A stretch of 34,771 nucleotides of DNA from Leptolinea sp964424035 (GCA_964424035.1 CAYRHB010000022.1:1-34771), one strand, 5' to 3'. Shown: positions 7,897 through 15,762, counted from the stretch's first letter. Notes: a model not told the origin generated them from the sequence alone. Numbers and translations are program-made.

Positions 7897-8523
7897 TTAT
7901 TGGTTTCCGTTTTCAAGTAAAAAATGAAATGAACCGGGTTGGGCTTTCAGGACATTTTCGATCAAGCCGGGGAGAGCCCGGGCTCGCCGCATCAAGTCCT
8001 CATTGGTCCATTGGTAGATACCGGTGTCCAGCAGGAATTGTGTGGCGGTGAGGATCATCTCTGCGGCTTCCAATGGAGTGTCCGACTGAAAAACACCTTC
8101 TTCGCAGCCCTGTTGGATAATCCGGGCATACAGCGGAGCTGACCTCTTCACTGCCACAGCCATCATTACCGCGTGCATGCCGGCGTTACGGGGACTATGG
8201 AGGTGCTCCATGAGGTCGGGGTTTTCGTCCGCGATGTTCCCGGCCGCGATCAATTGCTGCATACGTTCGAGGGCTGTTCCGCCGGGCCGGTCAACCACCT
8301 GCTGCATTCTTTCGATGGCTTCATCCGCCATGTTTTCGATGACGGCATCCAGTAATTCCTCTTTGGATTTGAAATAGTAATAAATGGTTCCCTTGGCAAT
8401 ACCCAGTTCGTCCATCACATCCTGCATGGTGGTTTTGTTGTATTCACGGGTTTGAAACAGACGGCGGGCTGTTTGAATGATCTCGTTTTTCCGTATTTCC
8501 GGGTCTTTTACTGTCCGTACCAT
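7897..8523 (-). CDS. TetR/AcrR-family transcriptional regulator
   Basis: About 208 aa from ATG 8523. The N-terminal HTH is classical TetR: RKNEIIQTARRLFQTREYNK, then TTMQDVMDELGIAKGTIYYY and FKSKEELLDAVIE. The C-terminal ligand-binding part is variable. An upstream in-frame TTG at 8541 exists, but ATG 8523 is preferred because GGAAAGGAAG lies at the right distance before it and the TTG sits at the edge of the operator. It heads the operon with the CPBP protease and MFS pump, and two TetR-type operators flank its promoter, so autorepression and ligand-induced export are likely. The inducer is unknown. Confidence 0.92.
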   Translation of the reverse strand: MVRTVKDPEIRKNEIIQTARRLFQTREYNKTTMQDVMDELGIAKGTIYYYFKSKEELLDAVIENMADEAIERMQQVVDRPGGTALERMQQLIAAGNIADENPDLMEHLHSPRNAGMHAVMMAVAVKRSAPLYARIIQQGCEEGVFQSDTPLEAAEMILTATQFLLDTGIYQWTNEDLMRRARALPGLIENVLKAQPGSFHFLLENGNQ

Positions 8524-8543
8524 TGATTGCTTCCTTTCCAATA

Positions 8544-8558
8544 GACCGACGGTCGGTC
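8544..8558. promoter_or_regulatory. TetR operator, downstream copy
   Basis: Perfect inverted repeat GACCGAC-G-GTCGGTC located between the -10 box and the tetR ribosome site. Occupancy would block initiation or early elongation. Confidence 0.85.
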
Positions 8559-8568
8559 AATTAGTTAT

Positions 8569-8597
8569 ACTATATCATATGACTGACCGTCAGTCAA
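8569..8597 (-). promoter_or_regulatory. Sigma-70-type promoter of the tetR-CPBP-MFS operon
   Basis: On the minus strand, TTGACT (8592-8597) and TATAGT (8569-8574) are separated by exactly 17 bp. The -35 box overlaps the upstream operator and the downstream operator falls at the expected transcription start region. Confidence 0.85.
8581..8595. promoter_or_regulatory. TetR operator, upstream copy
   Basis: Perfect inverted repeat GACTGAC-C-GTCAGTC overlapping the -35 box of the tetR promoter. It shares the pattern GACYGAC-N-GTCRGTC with the copy at 8544-8558; the centres are 37 bp apart. Confidence 0.85.
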
Positions 8598-8613
8598 TAG
8601 GGAATTCATAGAT

Positions 8614-8640
8614 AAAACCGGTTGATTCCTTATCAACCGG
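8614..8640 (-). terminator. Probable terminator of the molybdopterin hydroxylase gene
   Basis: Hairpin CCGGTTGAT (8618-8626) with ATCAACCGG (8632-8640) and a 5-nt loop, followed on the minus strand by a short T4 run. It lies about 20 bp after the hydroxylase stop and just upstream of the tetR promoter. The T run is short, so efficiency is uncertain. Confidence 0.65.
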
Positions 8641-8661
8641 CTTTCCATGGAGAAAACGGAT

Positions 8662-11580
8662 TTATTTTCCGGCTTCTTTGAGCGCTTTCAAGACACGTTC
8701 CCTGGTATACGGGAGCTCCCGCATCCAGACCCCGGTGGCATCATGCAGTGCGCTGGCCAGAGCCGGAGCAACTCCATCAATTGATATTTCTGAGACGGAT
8801 TTTGCCCCGAACGGGCCGGTGGGTTCGTCCGTTTGAACAAAGATCACGTCCATTACCGGCATCTGAACCGCATTCGGGATTTTATACTTGGCAAAATCGG
8901 CATTGAGCGGTTGGCCGTCTTTTGAGAAGAGCATTTCTTCTGTCAGAGCAAAACCAAGAGCCTGTGACATGCCGCCTTCAACCTGCCCTGATGCTGTAAT
9001 CGGATTGATAACCCTGCCGCAATCAACGATCATCAACAGGCGGTCGATCTTTATTTCACCGGTTTCTGTATTCACTTCAATCTCTGCGAACTGGGAAGCA
9101 GTGGGTGGCGGGCTGACCGGGCTGAGGTGTGACGCGGTTGCCATGATCTGGTGCTGGTTTTGTTGATGCAGGCTGCTCAAACCAATTTCCTGCAGCGTAA
9201 CCCTTCTTCCGTCAGAAGCAACCACACAGCGGTCGTCCAGGGAGAGCGAATGAATGTTATCCACTTCGAGCATCACGGCAGCCTGTTCCAGAAGCTGCCC
9301 TTTGATATCTTCGGCTGCTTTTTTGACCGCTCCACCGCTGATGTACGTTGTACTGCTGGCATACGCGCCTTTGTCAAACGGGGTGAAATCTGTGTCCGAT
9401 GAATATACGATAATGTCATCCAACGGAATGTTGAGAGTCTCAGCGGCTATCTGGGCTAGAATGGTATCTGAACCGGTACCCAGATCAGTGGCACCGATCA
9501 GCAGATTGAACGAACCATCGTCATTCATCTTCAAGGTCGCGGCGGCCATATCCAGATTGGCAATTCCACTGCCGTGCATGACCACAGCCATACCCATACC
9601 ACGTCTTAACGAGCCGCTCTGCTTTCTGTTGGCTTTCCGTTTTTCATAGAAATTGGTGGCTTTCAGGCCAATTTCCACGCATTGTGAAAATCCGCTGGAA
9701 TGCATAGCCTGTTTCACACCAGGTCTGCCTTCGCCCAGCTTTTGGGAGAGATGCATATCCTCTCCAATTTCCAGCCAGTTTTTTTTCTTGAAATCAACAA
9801 CATCCACACCCAGTTTCTCCGCGATCTCCTCCATCAACACTTCCATGCCATACTGGCACTGCATGGCGCCATATCCGCGGAATGCACCGGCTGGTGGCGT
9901 GTTGGTGTAGACCACATCGCAAATAAAGCGGGCATTTGGCGGATTATAGAGGGTTAACCCTTTAAACCCGCCAACCATGTTTACGGTCAGTCCATGGGTT
10001 CCATAAGCGCCTGTGTCTCCGATTAGATAGAGGGACGCCGTGGTAACCTGATCACCTTTGACGCCTACTTTGTAGCGCACAATATTGGCATGGCGGGACC
10101 GGGAACTCAAAAATTCCTGCCGGCGGTCGTATTGCATGCGTACCGGGTGGCCGGTCTTGATAGTCAGCAACGAGCAAAGGTCTTCGAGCAGGATTTCCTG
10201 CTTGTTGCCAAATCCACCGCCTATTCGGGGTTTGATCACCCGGATCTTCTTGACCGGCAGACCTACCAGGGGAGAAATTATCCGCCGGACATGGAATGGG
10301 ACCTGGGTGCTTGTGCGTACCACAAGGCGGTCATCCTCATCAATGTAGGTGATGCAGATATGTGGCTCCAGATGGGCATGCTGTTGTTTGGGAGTGCGGT
10401 ATTCCCCTTCGAAAACATGGTCCGCTTCTTTGAATCCTTTTTCAACATCTCCCACTTCTGCTTCTATGTGATGGACGATATTGTGTTTTGCGTCATATAC
10501 GCCATCGGTATCTGTTTCGGTATGGATCACCGGTGCACCATCCTGCATGGCCAGTTCCGGATCGGTCACTGCGGGCAGGATGTCGTACTTAACGTCAATC
10601 AATTTCAAGGCGGCTTTCGCGATCTCCGGTGTTTCCGCGGCGACCACAGCCACCCGATCTCCGACATGGCGGACCGTGTCATCCAGTACCACCTGGTCAT
10701 ACGGTCTGGGTTGCGGATGGGACTGCCCCCCGGTGGCATATTTGATCCTGGGAATATCCAGATGGGTAATAACCGCGTGGACACCGGGAAGGGCTCTCGC
10801 TTTTGCGGCATCAATTTTACGGATCCTGGCATACGCATGCGGGCTGGTCAGCAATTCGGCGTAGAGCATTCCGGGCAGGCGGAAATCATCGGTAAATACC
10901 GGACGGCCCATCGCAAGTTTCTTCGCATCCAGTTTAACCTCCGGATGGCCAACCGTTTTGGTCTTGCTCATACTTTCCGGTGTATAGACCAGAGGCGGCA
11001 GGGGATCCCGATTGCCATCAAGGCGAAGATACTCCCCGGGAATCTGCACGGAATCAGGTTTTTCCGGAAACACCCTGTCGATCTGGGTAAATGGGGACAG
11101 CTTTTCACCACGGCGTATCGCGGCTGCACGCAATACGGCATCGATTCCACGCACGTAACCGGTGCAGCGGCATAATACCGGATCAAGCGCTTTGCGTATC
11201 TCCATTTCAGTAGGCTGGGGATTGTTATCGAGGAGAGCCTTGGCCGATAAAATTAACGCCGGAGAACAATAACCGCACTGAATGGCACCTGTGTCCATGA
11301 ATGCCTGTTGTATGGGATCAAGCTCGCCATTTATGGATAAACCTTCTACTGTTAAAACATTAAAATTCTCGACATCAGCGGCTTTTACCTGGCAGCTTTT
11401 CACCGGTTTGCCATTTATCAACACGGTGCAGGCTCCGCAGTCTCCATCCCCACACCCGAATTTTACGCTGTAATAGTCCGCATTCCGGAGCGCATCCAGC
11501 AGGGTTTCTTCCGGTGAAACGCGAAGGTTTTTCCTGGTTCCATTAATTGTTAAGGTGATCTCTTTTTTTGTGATTTGCAT
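8662..11580 (-). CDS. Fused 2Fe-2S / molybdopterin hydroxylase (xanthine dehydrogenase family, no FAD domain)
   Basis: 972 aa. Residues 1-160 carry both 2Fe-2S domains: ferredoxin-like ligands Cys43, Cys48, Cys51 and Cys63, and the second cluster at Cys102, Cys105, Cys137 and Cys139. The rest (about 220-970) is the molybdenum-cofactor large subunit with GGGFGNKQ, GAFRGYG and the catalytic glutamate Glu931 in GAKSVSE. There is no FAD-binding region, so the layout matches Desulfovibrio aldehyde oxidoreductase and E. coli XdhD (YgfN), both of similar length. Gln461 sits where purine-converting xanthine dehydrogenases have the substrate-binding Glu (bovine Glu802), and I see no Arg at the Arg880 region, so xanthine is doubtful; an aldehyde or another N-heterocycle is possible. 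The electron acceptor is not encoded nearby. The gene appears to stand alone. CAGGA before ATG supports the start. Confidence 0.9.
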   Translation of the reverse strand: MQITKKEITLTINGTRKNLRVSPEETLLDALRNADYYSVKFGCGDGDCGACTVLINGKPVKSCQVKAADVENFNVLTVEGLSINGELDPIQQAFMDTGAIQCGYCSPALILSAKALLDNNPQPTEMEIRKALDPVLCRCTGYVRGIDAVLRAAAIRRGEKLSPFTQIDRVFPEKPDSVQIPGEYLRLDGNRDPLPPLVYTPESMSKTKTVGHPEVKLDAKKLAMGRPVFTDDFRLPGMLYAELLTSPHAYARIRKIDAAKARALPGVHAVITHLDIPRIKYATGGQSHPQPRPYDQVVLDDTVRHVGDRVAVVAAETPEIAKAALKLIDVKYDILPAVTDPELAMQDGAPVIHTETDTDGVYDAKHNIVHHIEAEVGDVEKGFKEADHVFEGEYRTPKQQHAHLEPHICITYIDEDDRLVVRTSTQVPFHVRRIISPLVGLPVKKIRVIKPRIGGGFGNKQEILLEDLCSLLTIKTGHPVRMQYDRRQEFLSSRSRHANIVRYKVGVKGDQVTTASLYLIGDTGAYGTHGLTVNMVGGFKGLTLYNPPNARFICDVVYTNTPPAGAFRGYGAMQCQYGMEVLMEEIAEKLGVDVVDFKKKNWLEIGEDMHLSQKLGEGRPGVKQAMHSSGFSQCVEIGLKATNFYEKRKANRKQSGSLRRGMGMAVVMHGSGIANLDMAAATLKMNDDGSFNLLIGATDLGTGSDTILAQIAAETLNIPLDDIIVYSSDTDFTPFDKGAYASSTTYISGGAVKKAAEDIKGQLLEQAAVMLEVDNIHSLSLDDRCVVASDGRRVTLQEIGLSSLHQQNQHQIMATASHLSPVSPPPTASQFAEIEVNTETGEIKIDRLLMIVDCGRVINPITASGQVEGGMSQALGFALTEEMLFSKDGQPLNADFAKYKIPNAVQMPVMDVIFVQTDEPTGPFGAKSVSEISIDGVAPALASALHDATGVWMRELPYTRERVLKALKEAGK

Positions 11581-11713
11581 ATTAATAATCCTGATAATGA
11601 TTTTGGATGGTTTGTTTCTCTATTCAGTATATAACGAAGCTGTTCTAAATAAAACTGGAAAAATGGTGATATTTTGGCAATAATTTACGCAACAAATCAC
11701 ATACCTTCGTCTC

Positions 11714-11729
11714 AAGGTTTCGAAACCTT
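11714..11729. promoter_or_regulatory. Perfect 16-nt palindrome upstream of the hydroxylase gene
   Basis: AAGGTTTCGAAACCTT reads identically on both strands. It lies in the 187-bp spacer, 133 bp upstream of the hydroxylase ATG and about 40 bp beyond the stop of the L7/L12-like gene. With no loop and no T run it is not a terminator, so a dimeric regulator site is plausible. A TATACT box lies between it and the ATG on the minus strand, without a clear -35. Confidence 0.45.
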
Positions 11730-11767
11730 CTCTATTTTGTGACAGTGAAGCAAATCTTCTGATTGGA

Positions 11768-12022
11768 TTAAGAGTGGTACTGCCCCCAGATATTTTCAAC
11801 CATGTCTTTGGCTTCCCGCAAGTCCAGCCCTGTCAATTCCCGGTAGACTTTGATGGCTCCAATCTTGTCACCTTGCCGGATAGCGTCAATCACCCGTGAA
11901 TCTAGCAAAGCCGATTTGCTTCCGTGTGAATACCCCATGTTCAACCGGTCATATAGCAGATCAACACGCCGTTCCAGTTCATCTATCCGGTCTTGCATCC
12001 GTCTAATTTCGTCAGGTTCCAT
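11768..12022 (-). CDS. Small protein with coiled-coil N-terminus and ribosomal L7/L12 C-terminal-like domain
   Basis: 84 aa. Residues 3-28 (RRMQDRIDELERRVDLLYDR) form a short heptad-like coiled coil. Residues about 43-80 (VIDAIRQGDKIGAIKVYREL and LDLREAKDMVE) match the L7/L12 C-terminal domain pattern. Such short stand-alone proteins occur in Chloroflexota and Actinobacteria; their role is unknown, and this is not the ribosomal stalk protein, which is longer. GGGAG lies 7 nt before ATG 12022. It is followed on the same strand by the hydroxylase gene, but 187 bp away with a palindrome between, so co-transcription is uncertain. Confidence 0.75.
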   Translation of the reverse strand: MEPDEIRRMQDRIDELERRVDLLYDRLNMGYSHGSKSALLDSRVIDAIRQGDKIGAIKVYRELTGLDLREAKDMVENIWGQYHS

Positions 12023-12067
12023 GAGGTAACTCCCATGAATATGCCGCGAACATCGGAAAGTAATGGA

Positions 12068-12370
12068 TTATTCACGAATTGGCTTTTCCATCTTTCGATT
12101 GGATCTCTGTAGCAGGATGACGAGAACCACATTTCCAAGTGCCAGAAATAACTTCAAAACAAAGTTGACTGTTACCGCGTTCCATTCCAATTCAGTATTG
12201 GTCCATTCCGGCAGCCCGGCTGATAACTGGGTGTTCAAGGAATTCAAAAGTGCAGGGCTTGCGTAATCATGGTAAATATCGTGCAATGGCAGATAATCAA
12301 GGAATATGAGCACCGTCAGTGTAATGGTGGAAACCAGCAATAATTTCTCAATTCTCCTGGTTTTATTCAT
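12068..12370 (-). CDS. Small two-helix membrane protein, unknown function
   Basis: 100 aa. It has a basic N-terminus (MNKTRRIEK), one hydrophobic helix near residues 10-27 (LLLVSTITLTVLIFLDYL) and a second near 67-88 (VNFVLKLFLALGNVVLVILL), joined by a polar loop of about 40 residues and ending in a basic tail. The start is supported by GGAGGG upstream of ATG 12370. It ends 45 bp before the L7/L12-like gene on the same strand and may be co-transcribed with it. I recognise no family. Confidence 0.65.
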   Translation of the reverse strand: MNKTRRIEKLLLVSTITLTVLIFLDYLPLHDIYHDYASPALLNSLNTQLSAGLPEWTNTELEWNAVTVNFVLKLFLALGNVVLVILLQRSNRKMEKPIRE

Positions 12371-12521
12371 TTTTTTCCCTCCACATCATTAAGTAAATTA
12401 TACGCCAGCAGAGACCAGGAGGCTTTTTTACGTGATAAGGATTTCCAAGAATCAATCCGGTTAAGAGGATCCGTTGGTTACAAATAGGATAGCCTCCAGA
12501 GGAGTTATTTTTAACAAAACA

Positions 12522-12551
12522 ATTCTGCCTGGTCAATTGACCGGGCAGAAT
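12522..12551 (-). terminator. Terminator of the XRE/DUF4386/oxidoreductase operon
   Basis: A 13-bp stem with one G-T wobble (ATTCTGCCTGGTC at 12522-12534 with its complement at 12539-12551), a 4-nt AATT loop, and on the minus strand a T-rich tail (TTGTTTTGTT). It lies 16 bp after the oxidoreductase stop. Confidence 0.82.
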
Positions 12552-12567
12552 GACTATTCTTGAATAA

Positions 12568-13569
12568 TTAAATATCGTACATCATGCGAAGGGCTATTTT
12601 CCCGTGCCGGTTGCCGGATTCCGCGTAGAGATGGGCTTCTGCCGCTTGCTCCATTGGGAATACTTTATCGATCATGGCTTTGATCTTTCCCGATTCAATC
12701 AGTCTCCTGACATCCAGCAGGTCATTCAGGCTTCCGGGTGCCAACACGCAAATCAGACGTTTTTTGGACCGGCTGGTTATCAGCATTTGATAGATGTGCT
12801 TCATTTTAAAGCTGGCACATAGATGGATACCACCAGGATTCAGCAGCTTGTTACAGGCATCGATCGGACCCTGTCCCAACACATCGAAGATCAGGTCATA
12901 GGTTCCATTTGTTTGAGTGAAATCTTCCCGGGTGTAATCGATTACATAATCTGCACTAATCGATTTCACATATTCCAGTCGTGGCGTACTGCATACTCCG
13001 GTCACAATCGCGCCCATGTCTTTAGCAATCTGAACCGCTGCAGACCCGATCCCGCCTGACGCACCAATGATGAGGACTTTCTCTCCCTGACGAAGATTGA
13101 CCTTGCGCAGAAGGTATAGCGCCATTATGGCACCATAGGGCACGACAGCGGCTTCTTCAAATGATAGGTTAGAGGGTTTAGACGCGATTGCATCATTTTC
13201 TCTGACCTTGATATATTCCGCGTACGCGCCCATCGTTTGACCTGTATACCCGAATACAGCATCACCGGGTATAAAACGGGATACGTTATTACCGGTTGCC
13301 TCAACAATCCCTGAGAATTCACTTCCAAGGATGTGCGTATTGGGTTTGGTCCACCCGAAAGCCAGACGAGATATAAGCCATAAAATAAACGGCATGTTAA
13401 ATTCCCGAGGGGACACAGAGTTCATTTTTCTGGCAAGCAGGTCGCCGTAATTAACAGAGGCTGCGCTTACCTTCACCAGTACATCATTGTCACCCACAAC
13501 AGGTTTTTCAACCTCTTTGATTTTTAGTACATCGGGTGAGCCATACATATCCAAATAAATTGATTTCAT
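12568..13569 (-). CDS. NAD(P)H-dependent MDR oxidoreductase (quinone-reductase-like)
   Basis: 333 aa, cytoplasmic medium-chain dehydrogenase/reductase. The N-terminal GroES-like part includes VLVKVSAASVNYGDLLARK and LGSEFSGIVEATG, without the Cys/His zinc ligands of alcohol dehydrogenases. The Rossmann nucleotide-binding motif is GASGGIGSAAVQIAKDMGA (from residue 169). The ending GKIALRM is typical of the quinone oxidoreductase branch. GGAG precedes ATG 13569. It is the last gene of the operon starting at 15709, 33 bp after the preceding DUF4386 gene. The substrate is unknown, probably an enone, quinone or aldehyde. Confidence 0.88.
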   Translation of the reverse strand: MKSIYLDMYGSPDVLKIKEVEKPVVGDNDVLVKVSAASVNYGDLLARKMNSVSPREFNMPFILWLISRLAFGWTKPNTHILGSEFSGIVEATGNNVSRFIPGDAVFGYTGQTMGAYAEYIKVRENDAIASKPSNLSFEEAAVVPYGAIMALYLLRKVNLRQGEKVLIIGASGGIGSAAVQIAKDMGAIVTGVCSTPRLEYVKSISADYVIDYTREDFTQTNGTYDLIFDVLGQGPIDACNKLLNPGGIHLCASFKMKHIYQMLITSRSKKRLICVLAPGSLNDLLDVRRLIESGKIKAMIDKVFPMEQAAEAHLYAESGNRHGKIALRMMYDI

Positions 13570-13602
13570 TCTTACTCCTAATCAGTTTCCGGACTACTAG
13601 AT

Positions 13603-14283
13603 TCATCCGGTGAGGGGATGGCTCTGCACTGTATTGAATCCTTTGAAAAGAAGCCAGAATCCCATAAAAATTTCATTCAAGATGATGGGTAATGCCATGA
13701 CCATATTGACAGTCATATCCAGATTGATGTAAAGCGAGATGATATTTGCGGCAAATATCAGGCTTACTGCTGCCAGCCCCCAGATGGCTATGAAGCGGGG
13801 GAGCAATCCGGTTTGATAGAGAGCGAGGTAGAGGATGAATGCTCCCAGACAGAAGAATACTGGAACCAGCAATGATGATATCGCTGATCTCAATACGATC
13901 GCTGTTTGGATGACTGCTTCAGCGGTTGCGGGTTCAAATCTGGAATGATTGCCGGGAAATATCAACAGGATAAGCGGAGCCAATACCATAAGGCAGCAGG
14001 ATATGGCTTCGATCGTTCGAAATGCAAGGTATCCGTAGGCCATCTTTAGATTGAATTGTCTCAAGGAAGGTGCAAAATAAACGGCAATACCGATTACGGA
14101 AATGGCATTGATCAATTCAAGCAAAATCCCTGTTAGAAGAATTGCTTTTTTACCGGCAGAAGCTGCAAACATATCAGGCGCGGTGAGGACGGGTTCGATC
14201 ATTCCTGCTCCGATAAGACTGCCTGCCATGGCGATGACGAAGAATAATCCAATCAGAATTGAATCAGATCTTTCTGGTTTCAT
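13603..14283 (-). CDS. DUF4386-family membrane protein
   Basis: 226 aa with about seven hydrophobic segments. The opening pattern (LIGLFFVIAMAGSLIGAGM, then a loop, then LLTGILLELINAISVIGIAV and FRTIEAISCCLMV) is the DUF4386 pattern; the family has no known function. AAGGA precedes ATG 14283. It starts 11 bp after the stop of another membrane protein of similar size (14295-14954), apparently a diverged relative, so the two may work as a pair. No catalytic residues are evident. Confidence 0.75.
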   Translation of the reverse strand: MKPERSDSILIGLFFVIAMAGSLIGAGMIEPVLTAPDMFAASAGKKAILLTGILLELINAISVIGIAVYFAPSLRQFNLKMAYGYLAFRTIEAISCCLMVLAPLILLIFPGNHSRFEPATAEAVIQTAIVLRSAISSLLVPVFFCLGAFILYLALYQTGLLPRFIAIWGLAAVSLIFAANIISLYINLDMTVNMVMALPIILNEIFMGFWLLFKGFNTVQSHPLTG

Positions 14284-14294
14284 TCATCTAATCC

Positions 14295-14954
14295 TTATAT
14301 ATCCGTTGTATCAACTTTTGTTGAGATCAAATAGATCCCCATCCAGATAAACCAGACAATCTGGCCAATCCCGAACAAACCGACAATGTCATTCAAGACA
14401 GGAATAATTGATATGATTCCAATCGCACCAACGATCATTCCCAGAATATTCAACCCTCTGGGGAATACTTTTGACCGGAAAGCGGTCAGGCTGATCAATA
14501 TCGTCCAGAGACCGCCAACAATCTCTCCGTTACCACTCAGTCCTAAATGGACGACGTCAATTGCCTGCCAGATCAAAGCCGCGCCTGCAGGATCACTCGC
14601 GTTTAGTTTTAGAACCGTATTCATACCAACCGTAAAAACCATTCCGCTGCCGATCAATAGTCCAGCCCATACAAAAGCAATGACGCTGGCAATACTTATC
14701 ACGCAAGGTGAGAATGATTTCAGGCGATCCTTTAATGAAGAGGCAAGAATTATGAGTGAGATGCCAAAGAATACATAGTTCATCAGGGTGATGTAGTACC
14801 AGGCTGATTCATGATCCTGCAGGGAAGTGATCATCTGATGGGCGTCTGTGATCGCCGGATAATTTACCAATCCGAGGAAAAAGACCATTCCGCAAATATA
14901 TGCGACAGCATTGTACAGTGCGGCTATGCCGCCTGCTTTCAGTGGGTTATTCAT
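14295..14954 (-). CDS. DUF4386-like membrane protein
   Basis: 219 aa with about six to seven hydrophobic segments (YICGMVFFLGLV, YYITLMNYVFFGISLIILA, IVGGLWTILISLTAF, GLFGIGQIVWFIWMGIYLI). The layout, length and the motif LNILGMIVGAIGIISII near the C-terminus resemble DUF4386 proteins, more weakly than its downstream neighbour. GGAG precedes ATG 14954. It sits 28 bp after a small XRE regulator gene and is presumably controlled by it. Function unknown. Confidence 0.65.
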   Translation of the reverse strand: MNNPLKAGGIAALYNAVAYICGMVFFLGLVNYPAITDAHQMITSLQDHESAWYYITLMNYVFFGISLIILASSLKDRLKSFSPCVISIASVIAFVWAGLLIGSGMVFTVGMNTVLKLNASDPAGAALIWQAIDVVHLGLSGNGEIVGGLWTILISLTAFRSKVFPRGLNILGMIVGAIGIISIIPVLNDIVGLFGIGQIVWFIWMGIYLISTKVDTTDI

Positions 14955-14982
14955 TTTTTTCTCCTTTATTTGTTACTTTTTT

Positions 14983-15204
14983 TTATTTTTCGTTAGTCTC
15001 GTACGAGAATACTTTTTCCAGAGGTTCACCGAAAACGTGGGCGATTCGGAATGCCAGGTCCAGTGAGGGCGAATATTTATCTTTTTCCATAGAGATGATC
15101 GTCTGCCGGGTGACTCCAACCCTGTCAGCGAGCTCCTGCTGGGTCATCTCATCATGCAAGAAGCGCAGGGTGCGGATGTTGTTGCGGATTCGGTTTTGGT
15201 CCAT
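14983..15204 (-). CDS. Small XRE-family (YozG-like) transcriptional regulator
   Basis: 73 aa from ATG 15204. The whole protein is one HTH_3 domain: NNIRTLRFLHDEMTQQELAD, the recognition region VGVTRQTIISMEKDKYSPSL, and the end signature FGEPLEKVFSYE typical of small regulators paired with membrane proteins. A GTG at 15216 is possible, but ATG 15204 matches family length; it lies one base beyond the stop of the upstream membrane protein gene, so translation is coupled. It probably represses its own operon by binding the AT-rich palindrome in the promoter at 15763-15791. Partner genes are two DUF4386-like proteins and an oxidoreductase. Confidence 0.88.
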   Translation of the reverse strand: MDQNRIRNNIRTLRFLHDEMTQQELADRVGVTRQTIISMEKDKYSPSLDLAFRIAHVFGEPLEKVFSYETNEK

Positions 15205-15205
15205 G

Positions 15206-15709
15206 TCAGAATCCACGGTGATACATACGGATCTGAGTGATTGACCAGGTAAATTGCATGGCGAAGAATGAAGCGATGATGGCGTTGAAAATCAACCAGA
15301 TTGGTAATCCGAAGGCAGCCAGACCCATGCTGATCAAAAAGCCGACAAAAAACACATAGCTTCCATAGATCGTACATTTATCATCAATGTACCGGTCCAG
15401 TTCATCCTGCTTTTCGGGAATGCGGTCAGTGGCAATGATCGTCATAACAACATTGAAGAGGATAAGAATCAGAATATTCACCCCGATCTGAATGCCAACA
15501 ACTTTAAGTAAAGTACCTGCCCAGAAAACGATGTCATTCGTTGAGAGTAAAGTGAATGATCTGATCATTGAAAACAGAAATATGATATATCCGATGAGCA
15601 TAATTGAAACACAACTCAGGTAAACATATGCCTGTTTTTCCTGGATCGTCATGCTGTCATCTTCAGGATTGGCGTTTTCGGGATGCCCGAGATTTTCCAT
15701 GTTTGTCAT
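15206..15709 (-). CDS. Four-helix membrane protein partnered with XRE regulator (DUF2178-like)
   Basis: 167 aa. It has four hydrophobic segments arranged as two pairs: near 30-52 (LSCVSIMLIGYIIFLFSMI), 65-92 (LLKVVGIQIGVNILILILF), 116-134 (YGSYVFFVGFLISMGLAAFG) and 137-158. Between pairs lies the acidic/basic stretch EKQDELDRYIDDK, which resembles the DERD-type motif of DUF2178 proteins that commonly accompany YozG-like regulators. AGAGG lies close to ATG 15709; a second in-frame ATG at 15700 is possible. It is the first gene of the operon. A role in sensing membrane state and relaying it to the regulator is often proposed for such pairs but is inference here. Confidence 0.7.
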   Translation of the reverse strand: MTNMENLGHPENANPEDDSMTIQEKQAYVYLSCVSIMLIGYIIFLFSMIRSFTLLSTNDIVFWAGTLLKVVGIQIGVNILILILFNVVMTIIATDRIPEKQDELDRYIDDKCTIYGSYVFFVGFLISMGLAAFGLPIWLIFNAIIASFFAMQFTWSITQIRMYHRGF

Positions 15710-15762
15710 AGGTCCTCTTTGTGGATGTAATCATTTTGTCTGATGTATTATATATTGTACAT

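Noticed and set aside
8541..8541. TTG start for the TetR gene
   Set aside because: The ATG at 8523 has a good Shine-Dalgarno sequence at the right distance, while the TTG abuts the downstream operator and has none.
10090..11175. Long open frame (361 codons) on the plus strand inside the hydroxylase gene
   Set aside because: It is antisense to a protein with eight Fe-S cysteine ligands and clear catalytic motifs; its own translation shows no recognisable domain and has no ribosome site. It is a shadow of codon bias.
8662..11580. Canonical xanthine dehydrogenase (xdhAB)
   Set aside because: The FAD domain is absent and the purine-binding Glu position is Gln, so a standard xanthine dehydrogenase name would overstate the evidence.
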